Source: Entoloma clypeatum
Taxonomy: Eukaryota > Basidiomycota > Agaricomycetes > Agaricales > Entolomataceae
Direction: 5' to 3'
Assembly: GCA_963565915.1 (NCBI GenBank)
Contig: OY751494.1
Location: 1,860,001-1,924,000, forward strand
Length of the DNA: 64,000 nucleotides
This document shows positions 46,542 through 55,526 of the stretch, piece after piece (the first letter of the stretch is position 1; every line of letters starts with the position of its first letter). A program made the translations under genes and the position numbers. The notes under the pieces are model-generated. The model did no database searches. It was not told where the DNA came from and saw nothing but the letters and a program-made list of their open reading frames with translations.

Positions 46542-47438
46542 TCAAGGGCGAGCGATCGTTTGGTCGAAATCCAGTACAATACCAGGAACCTCACCAGTCA
46601 TGGTGGCAACATACTTTCTCCAACCCGCCTCATCGGGTTCCCAGACAACGTCTCCACACTTCCATGTCTCAACATCAATGGTTCTCTTCAGTTGATGACC
46701 GTCCTTCTTCGCATGAAGATAGGTAGACCACAGCCCTCCAGCCAATGATGCCTTGATGTTCAACTCCATTGTGAAAGGTCCGTGATGGTCGACTACAACC
46801 GCTAGCTGGAAGTACGAAGGGATTCCCCTCTCGCTGGACTTATTCTCCTGGATCGTCCAGGTAGCCCGCGTCCCATTGCCCCTAACTGAACCCAAGATTG
46901 CCATCGCATGCATTACAACTTTCTGACGTTCCTTCTCGATCGACGGCACAACTGCGACTGAGCCGCCAGGGGGGCTCAATTGTGCAGGAAACTTCAACCC
47001 CCAGATCAGCCTTGTCTGTTCTTCTGTCCAGCCGCCGACGCTTTGGTGGGGTGCAATGTTCACAATCTCAGGTCTCTTTGGGGGAGTCAGGAGCGGCTTC
47101 TCCAGAGAATCGGTAGGGGAAGGTGCGGTCAAAGGCGGGGATGTGGCTGGACCGATGCACCAAGTCAGGGTGGCGTGCTCAAAGCGTCGTTCAGGTGCGG
47201 GGTGGCAAGTGATGAGCAGGATAAGAAGTGACTTTGAGCCAGTCAAGGGCTGTATAGTAGAAAGAGTTGCCGAGAGGTATGAGTCGGATATTTCGGTTTC
47301 TGTGACAAGGTAGTTAGGCTCCTCGAGCGGGGTCAAGGATTCCGAGTGGTGTTTGGGATATAAAGATCGAGTGCGAAAGACATCAGGTGGGGATGGATCC
47401 TCTTCGAAACGGATGGTGAAGGTCTTGTCGTCGGTCAT
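46542..47438 (-). CDS. unknown 298-aa protein, intronless
   Basis: Predicted 298-aa protein from the ATG at 47438 (MTDDKTFTIRFEEDPSPP). I do not recognise the family. It has mixed composition without long low-complexity stretches, with a hydrophobic beta-like segment (SKSLLILLITCHPAPERR), LTWCIGPATSP, a Pro-rich hinge at about residues 98-124, and a C-terminal half that looks like folded alpha/beta sequence (RLIWGLKFPAQL, VVMHAMAILGSVRGNGTRAT, LAVVVDHHGPFTMELNI). It is one of only two uninterrupted host genes in the window. It lies convergent to the DUF6699 gene and divergent from eL29. Function unknown. Confidence 0.65.
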   Translation of the reverse strand: MTDDKTFTIRFEEDPSPPDVFRTRSLYPKHHSESLTPLEEPNYLVTETEISDSYLSATLSTIQPLTGSKSLLILLITCHPAPERRFEHATLTWCIGPATSPPLTAPSPTDSLEKPLLTPPKRPEIVNIAPHQSVGGWTEEQTRLIWGLKFPAQLSPPGGSVAVVPSIEKERQKVVMHAMAILGSVRGNGTRATWTIQENKSSERGIPSYFQLAVVVDHHGPFTMELNIKASLAGGLWSTYLHAKKDGHQLKRTIDVETWKCGDVVWEPDEAGWRKYVATMTGEVPGIVLDFDQTIARP

Positions 47439-47692
47439 GGTGGTGGGTTAAACATGGAGTCTTCCAACCGTATATAAGTAGTAGAGGAAAGGTGTGGCTG
47501 TGGCACAGCGCTCCGCCGCTGCATGACTGCTGACCGTTGTATCCGGATACAGCGACTGCAGGAGGCCCTGTAAGAGGGACAGATACGGGGTGTAGCGCTG
47601 ACAAATATAATCTGCACAGTTCATCAGCCACAGTGGCTGTACACCAGACTCCTCACAATTATTAGCAAGCCAAGACCGTCCTCAACGTCGCC
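47439..47692. promoter_or_regulatory. 254-bp divergent promoter, eL29 side
   Basis: This lies between the unknown minus-strand gene and the ribosomal eL29 gene. It should contain a strong ribosomal-protein promoter on the right side. No specific factor site was recognised. Confidence 0.4.
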
Positions 47693-48094
47693 ATGGCCAA
47701 ATCCAAGAAGTACGTACCTCCACCTGCTGTATGCGAGGCCCCTTGTTCATCGCCATTTTAGCCATACAAACCACAACCAGAGCAAGAAGGCCCACAGGAA
47801 TGGTATCAAGAGGCCTCAGTCCAACCGATCGCGTTCATTGAAGGGTGTATGTCCGATTTCCATTGCTTTACGTCCTCCATCAGACCCCCCCTTTCTGCAT
47901 TTTAGCTCGATGCCAAGGTCCACAACCGTTTGATCTGAACCCGAAATGTTCAAAACTAATGGCTTCTTAGTTCCGTCGCAATGCTCGATTTGCTCTCGCC
48001 GGCACAGTGAGTATTGTGACAGTGTGAGAAAGACCATTGTTCACAGAATTTGCAGATTAAAGCGCGGAAGGAACAAAAAGAAGCGGCGTCATGA
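47693..48094 (+). CDS. RPL29: cytosolic ribosomal protein eL29
   Basis: Predicted 62-aa large-subunit ribosomal protein. Exons: 47693-47709, 47762-47846, 47906-47917, 47971-48006, 48056-48094. Seen: [20 protein letters not shown] followed by [20 protein letters not shown] and [10 protein letters not shown], which is the full eL29 sequence pattern, then a basic tail. The second to last exon boundary after RFALAGT could shift by one alternative acceptor, with little effect. Exon 3 is just 12 nt (coding LDAK). Five exons for 62 residues is unusual even here. Length and composition match the family. It converges with the TFIIIC gene. Confidence 0.95.
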
Positions 48095-48275
48095 TTGGGT
48101 TCCACACTGGAGCTCTATGTACTTGTGGGGAGGGGGCTGGACCGGAAGGCGCAGCCCCACTATGTTATGCATATGCAATGATTATGCTTAGATCGCGTAA
48201 CAAAAGCCAAAGCAACATGCTTCAAAGGCGGTACTCTTGTCAATCGAGGTACGAGAAAATACACCGCAAAATATA

Positions 48276-50457
48276 TCACCGCGAGCTTTGCAACATTTTC
48301 GCATTCCTCTCCAAAGTAGCTCTCAACCGCATCGCCTACAAGTCATCAGACATGGGACGTCAGGGCGAAAGAGTACATACCGCAGCATCCTCAGGTCTCA
48401 AGGCACCCTTGGCCATATTGTGCTTGCCAGCTCTCAGCTTGTGACTTCGAGTAGAAACAGTTGCTTTCGATGATCCCTCATTAGCTGCTAACAATGCCTG
48501 GCATTCTTCATCTGTTGCGATGTGTCCTTCTAAAAGTGAGAAGAACTTGTGGCGAAGCACCGTCTTGATACGCTCGAACGCATGCGAACTGAACCAACCA
48601 TCACGTTCCTGCTCTCACTCATCATGACCAATTATTCTGAATTGTACTTGGCGTAGACATACGTGGCATGTTTCTTGCACATCGTTAGGGTCTTCAATCA
48701 TCTCTTTCAGCATTGGATCCACGATGTCGCACAGCTGGAATGCGGCGGTCTCCTTTGTGAGAGTTTGGCCATCGAAGATATGAGATCTCCTGAACAGAAA
48801 GCGTGATGTCAAGGCGTGCCGCTCATGGGAAAGGATGGGATTCACTTTCTGTCTCCTTCTTTTTCCGTCCACTCTTCCAAGGCTCGTGCCTCGACATTAG
48901 CTGCCGTGCGGTCCTGTCTTCGAGTAATAACGGATGGTCGAGCAATAGGGTGGTTTGCATTTCGGAAGTATAATCGCTGGTACCTATTCGGCAACGATTG
49001 AGAGGTACGCAAGTGCACCATGTCTGAGAACATACAAACGAGCATTGGGATCTTTTCGGGGATCATAGCTGAACCGGACAAGCGTGTCGCGCCAAGGGCC
49101 ATCTTGGAACACGTAGCAAACGAGAGGTAGAAGGGATTTGGAGCTGTATCCATCTCAGCATCAGAAGAGCAGCACTCAAACGGCTTACTTCAGAATTTCA
49201 CGGCTCTCATTGGGAGGGAATTGATTGAAAAGCGACATACGCGTCCAGATGGGACGTTGGGAAAAAAGCTGCGAGGAACTGTCAGGACTCAAGAAACGAT
49301 GGGTGAAGGAGTATCCTTGCTTCTTCAAGTTTCTTCAAAATATTCTGGTCAATCTGATTACGTGCTTCTTCAACAACCTGAGGTGGTTTGTCTGGTACCT
49401 GCGAGTTACCAATAAGGTGCGCAATAAAAAACAGAATGGGGAAAAGGACATACGTTGGCATCAGAGAACATAATGCTCGCAGGACCACATCCTTTCCAAC
49501 GCATCCTGTTGATCAGACGCTTCTTTTCTTCGCCAGTTTGTTCGTCGACGGTTGTGGAGACCATAGAAGCAGTATTGGCTCTGAAACTAAGGCAGTGATA
49601 TGTAGCCGTCCGTTAACGGGAAAGAATGGGAGACAACAAACTTGTATCCTTGCGGAATGGTCTGTCGACTGAAAAGTGGAGGTGGGAAGAGTCTCAGGTT
49701 GCTTTTCATCACGGTGGTCGGTGCGGGCTGCGCCTGAGTAGCAGACAATGCTGCTAATCGGGGGTCAAGGTTCTGGTCAACGTCCATGTCAATGTCGGAC
49801 GTCGCAATGGTGACGGGAACCATGTAGTCCGCCTTTTCTTCGGGTATTGAGTATGCGTGCAGCGCTTCGACTGCAGGGACCTAGCCTTATCAAGGTATGA
49901 ATGCAGGTTACACAGTCGATGTTTACCATCCATATTATCCATGGCGACACGGAGTTTCGATATTGGATCGTTCACGTCGGGTTGGAATTGAAAATCGACC
50001 ATGCCTGCGTTCGATGAATCTTGCACCATGAGAGAATCAGGATAGGGTTATGCTCACTTCGGAATCGAGCAGTTTTTAGTATGACACCGACCGCTTCTAC
50101 TGTGTACTCTCCGATAGCACCATCATCCATGCCACCCTCCAATCTATTTTTCCTTCTTTTCTTGACGACTTTCAACAAGACATTGTGCGTGCCAACGACG
50201 CCCCCAGGAATGGGATGGGCAAAGGGTTGGCCCGGTCGTAACTTGAGTTCGAGAAGCGTGTCTGTCTTGGATGCAGCACGCCGAAAGACATCGTCCAATG
50301 CGCCGTGTCCGCCGAGATTGTTCACGGCGAGAGGGATAGAAATAGGGCGAACATAGCCCGGATATTCGACGGAATAAAACGGAGCCTGAGGGAGAGGGTG
50401 TTCCGGTGCTTGCGAAGGGGTAGAGTCAGGGACTGCTGATGAAGAGGGATTTTGCAT
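48276..50457 (-). CDS. transcription factor IIIC subunit 5 (tau95/Sfc1/GTF3C5-like)
   Basis: Predicted 552-aa TFIIIC subunit that helps bind the A-box of tRNA genes. Exons: 50058-50457, 49927-50004, 49642-49870, 49454-49586, 49321-49398, 49189-49268, 49036-49143, 48846-48983, 48663-48789, 48381-48608, 48276-48335. Seen: the triple-barrel-type N-terminal domain (FYSVEYPGYVRPISIPLAVN, LELKLRPGQPFAHPI, HNVLLKVVKKRRKN), VDFQFQPDVNDPISKLR, and the C-terminal DNA-binding part with RPIWTRMSLFNQFP, LLPLVCYVFQDGPWRDTLVR and RERDGWFSSHAFERIKTVLR-type segments. One intron (donor at 49320) needs GC instead of GT. The acceptor at 49586/49580 is ambiguous by 6 nt. Confidence 0.86.
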
Positions 50458-50532
50458 TCAGGTGGCGAGATGGAAGTAGTACAGGTCACATGACGATGGA
50501 CTGTATTACACTGCAACCACCTTGGTGTTTAC

Positions 50533-51091
50533 TTACTTGGAATCCTCCGCAACCTTCTTCAATGACATTATTTCATTCATTACTTCCTAATACAACGACC
50601 CGCTTCAACGAATAGGTCAAATTGTGACAAGTGCGAAACTCACTGGTGACGACATATCTATTCCAGCCTTCTGCAATTCCTCCGCAACTCGCTTCATGCC
50701 ATTTCGGAATTCAGAATTCGCAGCGAGTTTCATCATTTGCAACGACGATGGCCTTTTGCCCGAAGTCAGGTCGATGCCTAAAATAAATCGCGCTTGACTA
50801 TCTAGTTCACTCAGAAACGACTTGGAGATGCATACCAGCATTCTGGAATATCCGCGCAAAGTCCTGGAGTGCCTCTAGAGCCTCTGGATTATCTGCTATC
50901 TTCTTGAATATTGCGGTCTTCTGAAATGCTGCCGTGAAAGCGGCAATTTCTCCTGATGCCGCCTGTGCACGCGCTGTGCCTGAGAATGGATGTTGGTACC
51001 GAGGGAGGGTATGGCGGTGTGGAAATTGTCGAATCGGCCGTATGCCACTGCACCTATAGAAAGCCGCGAGGATGGGGCGTGGTGGAAACAT
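50533..51091 (-). CDS. unknown 147-aa protein, possibly mitochondrial
   Basis: Predicted 147-aa protein, exons 50836-51091, 50644-50777, 50533-50586. I do not recognise the family. Seen: a basic, Pro/His/Arg-rich N-terminus (MFPPRPILAAFYRCSGIRPI) that could target mitochondria, then mostly helical sequence: FKKIADNPEALEALQDFARI, MKLAANSEFRNGMKRVAEEL, and the end VMNEIMSLKKVAEDSK. The repeated short amphipathic helices suggest a small helical protein. Introns have good borders and phases agree. It is the divergent partner of psf3, only 75 bp apart, and ends 75 bp before the TFIIIC gene start. Confidence 0.6.
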
Positions 51092-51166
51092 AGTGCAAGA
51101 TGATGAACCCGTGAGAACGCCTAACCGTCAGACGCGTCGTCTCCCTTGCTATCGACTTCTTCAGGC
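51092..51166. promoter_or_regulatory. 75-bp divergent promoter, unknown gene / psf3
   Basis: Only 75 bp separate the two start codons, so both mRNAs likely have overlapping or very short 5' leaders, or initiate inside each other's genes. No consensus element stands out. Confidence 0.5.
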
Positions 51167-52064
51167 ATGGATCAGGACTACTTCTCAATAGACTCCATTC
51201 TGGCAGGTAACCAGGTATCGTGTACCTTTTGATCATTTCTTGTGCGATATTCACCACCCCAAGAAAGTGCAATGCGTCTTCAAACAGGATCTACCTAACT
51301 TGGGTCACTTGGCAGGAGGCTCTGAACGCGATGCAAGACTTCAGTGCAGACTCGAAATATACGTTTCTCATTCGACTGTCTCAGATCACCGCGCTTTCCA
51401 AAGCCCAGATTCCTATCTGGCTTGCGTACATTCTCATATATTCGTTTGTCCCATTTCGTACCTCCTTTTTTCCTTGTGATTGATGTGCCAGTGACTGGGC
51501 GGACTTCAATATCCCAACTGCCTTTGGACCGAGGGTACGCAACGCCTTAAAGGCAGAGCCTCGAAGTGTTCGGCTGTCCAATCTCGTCGGTGCTGGCGGT
51601 CTCTGGTATGGATTTGGGAAAACGATTACGGACATGTAGGCGAGGCCAGATGCCACACCAACAATTGTCTCATGTATCCTTCTAAAAGATTAGCAGAGGA
51701 GCAAGCTAAGGAAATTTCAGATGTGTTAACAAAGGTAAGAGATATATCGATAATTGTTCAATTGTTTTTCCTGTGAATGGTCTTCTATTCTCTCCTCCCA
51801 AGGCCTTCCGTAGCCGACTTGTAGAAATTGTTGACCAAGCTCAACATTTCGCTGTTCTTGGTGCGGCCGGGGCTGGCGGGCCTGATGGTGATGGCACTCA
51901 GGCCTTTAGAGAGGGACTCGACGCCACGGAACGTGAAAGTGCGTTGCTTGTCGGTCATTTTACAATCCGCACGCCTCAACGTTGTGGCAGTCTTTACTTT
52001 GGCCCAGGAAAGTGCGCGAAGAACCAAGAAGTGGTATGAGGAAAGCGACCGGCCGCGGCGGTAA
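51167..52064 (+). CDS. PSF3: GINS complex subunit Psf3
   Basis: Predicted 191-aa GINS subunit; GINS joins Cdc45 and Mcm2-7 in the replicative helicase. Exons: 51167-51214, 51264-51332, 51385-51443, 51492-51635, 51689-51734, 51803-51938, 51991-52064. Seen: MDQDYFSIDSILAGNQKVQC, FKQDLPNLGHLAGGSERD, ITALSKAQIPIWLAYILIYS, DWADFNIPTAFGPRVRNALK, VRLSNLVGAGGLWYGFGKTI, FRSRLVEIVDQAQHF and the Ser/Arg/Lys-rich end FTLAQESARRTKKWYEE. Intron 2 needs a GC donor (after GAT at 51332) to give the family reading. The stop codon lies inside the coding sequence of the convergent Pkr1-like gene. Confidence 0.9.
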
Positions 52065-52428
52065 CGCAAGTTGGTTGCCGATGATGGATCTCTACAAGTC
52101 TTTCTTCGCTTTCCTTGATAATGCCTACTCCTGTATCGTTTTTCAGCTCATTCACGAACCTACTCGGCGACACCATTCAATTTCCGGGCTTCGTGTATAG
52201 AATGTATACATACCATTTGACGCTTGCCCAAAGGCACAATTCTATTCCCGTTAACGCGAAAATGTGTGGATTACCCGACGTTAGGTACGCCAGTACAAGA
52301 AGGACAAGAAATAGGCAAACAAAGGCACCATCTAGTATGGCAAGAAAAGTCGGGTTGAGCGAAGAGCCTGGTGTGAGAATATTATCCAGGAAGAAGCTTG
52401 CGATTGGTGCATCGTCCTTGGTATCCAT
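51994..52428 (-). CDS. PKR1: Pkr1-like V-ATPase assembly factor
   Basis: Predicted 126-aa ER membrane protein needed for V-ATPase assembly. Exons: 52214-52428 and 51994-52159. Seen: SFFLDNILTPGSSLNPTFLA (family start with TPGSS), two hydrophobic helices (FVCLFLVLLVLAYL and IFALTGIELCLWASVKWFV) and ELKNDTGVGIIKESEERL after the join. Length is near the ~120 aa of yeast Pkr1. The tail after EERLVEIHHRQP runs across the psf3 3' end and looks like unconstrained sequence, so the true C-terminus may be shorter through an unseen splice. The overlap with psf3 coding is 71 bp (51994-52064). Confidence 0.75.
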
Positions 52429-53573
52429 TGGAGAGGTCGTTCACCACAAAAACAGAGGGACATCTATAAGGTAAATGATGAAGTCACGTGGCTGACCAAT
52501 TTTCTTATGTAAAATTAACGTAAGCAATCTTCTTCAAATACTGCGAGCGCGCCAGCGCGAGTTGCCGAGGTCACGTGAGCGCGGAGCGCGAACCTTTTTT
52601 CCGTTGATTCCATATGTGTTCGACTTCCTCCGTGTGTTTTTGACACTTTTCGGACGCATTTTTTTTCGTGTTTTTTCGCGTTTTTGGTCTCTCCAAGGTG
52701 TGTGGCATGTTGATTGAGCATTTCTCATGTGTTTTTATGCCTATTTCAGTATATTTCTGTTGTTGGACACATGTATGTTGCTTTTTTTGGGGATGTTTTT
52801 GGGCTTTCTATACCTTTTTCAGTGTATCCTTTGCCTCTCCACCTCTGGGTTGAGCAGATTCCTGTTCCCTGCTGTGGTTGGACTTGCTTTCAGGGCCATT
52901 TGTGAGTGCACAGCATGAGTTGCTGAGGGCGGAGCCCGAACCTTTTGGGGGGCACATGAGCGCGAAGCATGAAACTTTTTTCCGTGGGTTCAACCATGGG
53001 AACCCCCCAGTTTGTTTCTTTCTGCCATGACCACAACCACCAGAGAGCGGCACTGGTGCAGTTCCCCACCACCAGTGTCGTCGCTCAGGGTCCACCACCC
53101 TCCACCATGGCTGTGCAGCCCTACCACGGCCATGGTGCCAGAATCCATGGCTGCAGGAAGGCAAGCCACCAATCTCGATGGGCTGCAATCAGCAGCTGTA
53201 CACAACCCACCACTGCTGCTGATGTGACACCAGGGGATGACACAGGAAAGGGACATGAGAAGGGACAGGGGACAGACGAGGCAGGCCGAGGGACACAACA
53301 AACAGGGCAGGGGACGGGCACCAGGGTATGATACAGGGCGAGGGACACAATGAAGGACTGACGGCAGCAAGCAAGAGAGAAGACAGCACGAGAAGGGGGG
53401 GGGGATATAACAGGGCAACAAACAGGCGGGAACGTAAGGGGGGGCACAGGAAGGGATGCAGGCAGATGAGCATGACACACCACTGCTGTCATGCAACCAA
53501 CAGACAGGAGCAGAAGGAAGGACACAGGACAGACAAGAAACACTACAGGGACACACCAAGAGACAAGACAAGG
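52429..53573. other. repeat-derived region left of the retroelement
   Basis: Sequence composition changes here. It contains an AT-rich start shared with 60880-60933, short modules of the type GAGCG(C)GAAGC-GAACCTTTTTT (near 52575-52600, 52921-52946 and 52955-52981), T-rich sequence at 52640-52830, and from about 53220 a purine-rich GGGACA/GGACAGG low-complexity block that ends at the retroelement target site. Long open frames here (for example 52990-53571 minus) are by-products of composition. I see no host gene. Confidence 0.6.
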
Positions 53574-53827
53574 TGTTACGGACTTACCGGTTTGTATGCT
53601 ACGCACTTTTCCCTTGCATCGTACCTTCGTTATTTCTTTGACTCATCGGACCACTTATTCATTTACCTTTACTCTACCATTCTCCTTTAGTATACTTCGC
53701 TCCCGCGCTGACTCGCGCTCTGCAGTAGGGATTACTCAGTCCGCAGTCGTCTGACTCACTTTGCTCTTTGCCTTTCCACTTCCTGCATACTCTGCCCGAA
53801 CCTTGGAACGGTTTGTTAAGCATAACA
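53574..53827 (+). repeat. 5' LTR
   Basis: A 254-bp LTR with TGTTA...TAACA ends. It differs from the 3' copy at two positions (C/T near 53588 and A/G near 53653). It lies directly after the CAAGG duplication. Confidence 0.95.
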
Positions 53828-54618
53828 AGTTGCTAAATCTCGTTAGGTTCGCCCAGAGCGAAGAGAGCAACTACCAGACGAGTCAAGACGTCGCGCTTCT
53901 TTGAAGACTTCACCAGTAACCCATTCAGCACGCCAGAAGCCCGACAGGAGGAGCTAAGTCCTCGAGACAGTATCGATTTTACGCTTATCCAGCAGTACAT
54001 CGAATCGGAGATCCATCGCATCCTACAGCAGGTGCTTGACGAAGAACTAGACAACGACGAGCATCGCCCCCACGGCGAGATAGCAGAGAGCATCCATCTT
54101 GCTCGGCAACACCAGATCGCGCGTTACAACGCCCGACAGAACGAACTCGAAAGCTTTCGCGTTCAAAAAGGACCTCAGACAGGTCGGATCACAGAGATCA
54201 GAGAGTTTATCGGTGTCCAGACAACCGTTATCAGAAGATTGATTAGGACGCTCACATCGAGACGTCCCAGAGCCACATCATCACGTCTTACTCGAAGCAG
54301 CAGATCTACGCCCACTTCACCATCGAAGAACAACAGACCGAGTACAACCGCTGGGCACGAAACGAGAGACTTGACCCCTTCTCGAGACCAACAGACGCGC
54401 AGGAACAGAGATTCCTTAGAGATTTACAGAGGAAATACTCTGAACGTTTTGCCACCGATTCCGCCGACGAGTCCCCTGACGAATTTACTTTTGACTCCGC
54501 GCAGTCAGATATCGAACAGACACCTAGAACAGGGACTCATTTTCAATCCTTACCTGTATCCCGAACCCCATCTTCATCCCAACAACCCGACTCCTCTTCT
54601 CCTCCGCAGACTCTAAAC
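53828..54618 (+). pseudogene. retroelement leader/gag N-terminal coding, broken
   Basis: Sequence directly after the 5' LTR is coding-like but has no ATG. One frame is open from about 53835 to past 54300 (FFEDFTSNPFSTPEARQEEL, IHRILQQVLDEELDND, IAESIHLARQHQIARYNARQ). The frame shared with gag takes over near 54250 (QQIYAHFTIEEQQTEYNRWA, RFLRDLQRKYSERFATDSAD) and runs into the gag ATG at 54619. The two halves lie in different frames, and a stop lies just before the second. This suggests either an ancestral gag N-terminal extension with one frameshift, or a separate leader ORF. Charged helical composition fits a capsid-type N-terminal region. Confidence 0.5.
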
Positions 54619-55485
54619 ATGGCAGAAGCTCCGGCTGTACAAACAATGGATACATCCAAGATCATCAAGGATCCCAGGATGTTCAAGGACAGATACACCT
54701 TTGACGAGTGGTGGAAAGCCACCAAACTATACATCAGGTTCCAAAAGAGCCTCACAGATGATCAGAAGATTGTTGCGGTACTATCCCGCATGATGGAAGG
54801 GTCCGGCAGGCACTGGGCCAGTAACAAGTTAGACGCTCTTACCGCTGACAACGAGAACATCACCTGGCTAGGTTTTTCCGATGATATCGCCACACGATTC
54901 TCCATCGCCAACAAATCGGTCGCTGCCAAAGCGAGACTCGAAGTCCTGAAACAAGAGAAACGCACTGTTGATGAAATTTTGGATGAATTTGAAGAACTCT
55001 TGGGACTGTCAAACCTTGGTGAAGAAACTGGGAAATACATCCTAGAGAAAAACGTCAACCGCAGAGTCTCTGAACAAGTGGCCAGCGATGGCAAGACATA
55101 CACCGATTACGCAAAGGAGATCCGAAACAAGGGACGACAGATGGAAGGACACGCACTGGTCATCTGAGGTGGCGGCGACATGCGCACCGGATCGGGTACC
55201 ACTTATGGTGGTCAGGGCAAGGCCATGGAGATCGACAAAGCAGGAGTAGCCCATTGCTACAACTGTCAACGCTTCGGTCATCTGGCTAAAGACTGTAGCG
55301 CTCCAAAGAAGAAAGATGGTCGCAAGTGTTTCAACTGTGACCAAGAAGGCCATATCGCGCGCAACTGCCGCAAGCCGAAGAAGAACTCCGGAAGGGTTAG
55401 GAAGGTGTCTGAAGAAGATGCCGAGAATGATGAAACCACAATCTTAGATGCCGACGAGAAGGATTTTCCCGAAGGGTCCGATTAA
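54619..55485 (+). pseudogene. gag with two CCHC zinc knuckles, interrupted by TGA
   Basis: The frame starts at ATG 54619 (MAEAPAVQTMDTSKIIKDPR) and contains the Gag capsid-like part (FDEWWKATKLYIRFQKSL, MMEGSGRHWASNKLDAL, LEVLKQEKRTVDEILDEFEE) followed by two nucleocapsid knuckles, CYNCQRFGHLAKDC and CFNCDQEGHIARNC. An in-frame TGA at 55165-55167 separates capsid and nucleocapsid; the frame continues unchanged to TAA at 55483. The stop is consistent with a single C-to-T change. The pol frame is -1 relative to gag and is open across the gag stop, as in elements that use -1 frameshifting. Confidence 0.88.
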
Positions 55486-55526
55486 ACGACGCTAAGTCGC
55501 GACCCTTATCTATTAAACGGACTTGC

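Noticed and set aside
52990..53571. 193-aa Cys/Pro/Ser-rich minus-strand ORF
   Set aside because: It is produced by the purine-rich low-complexity block; composition alone explains the lack of stops.
54032..54616. Independent 194-aa ORF before gag
   Set aside because: Its second half runs in a different frame from sequence that looks coding and joins gag, so it is better described as part of a broken leader/gag region.
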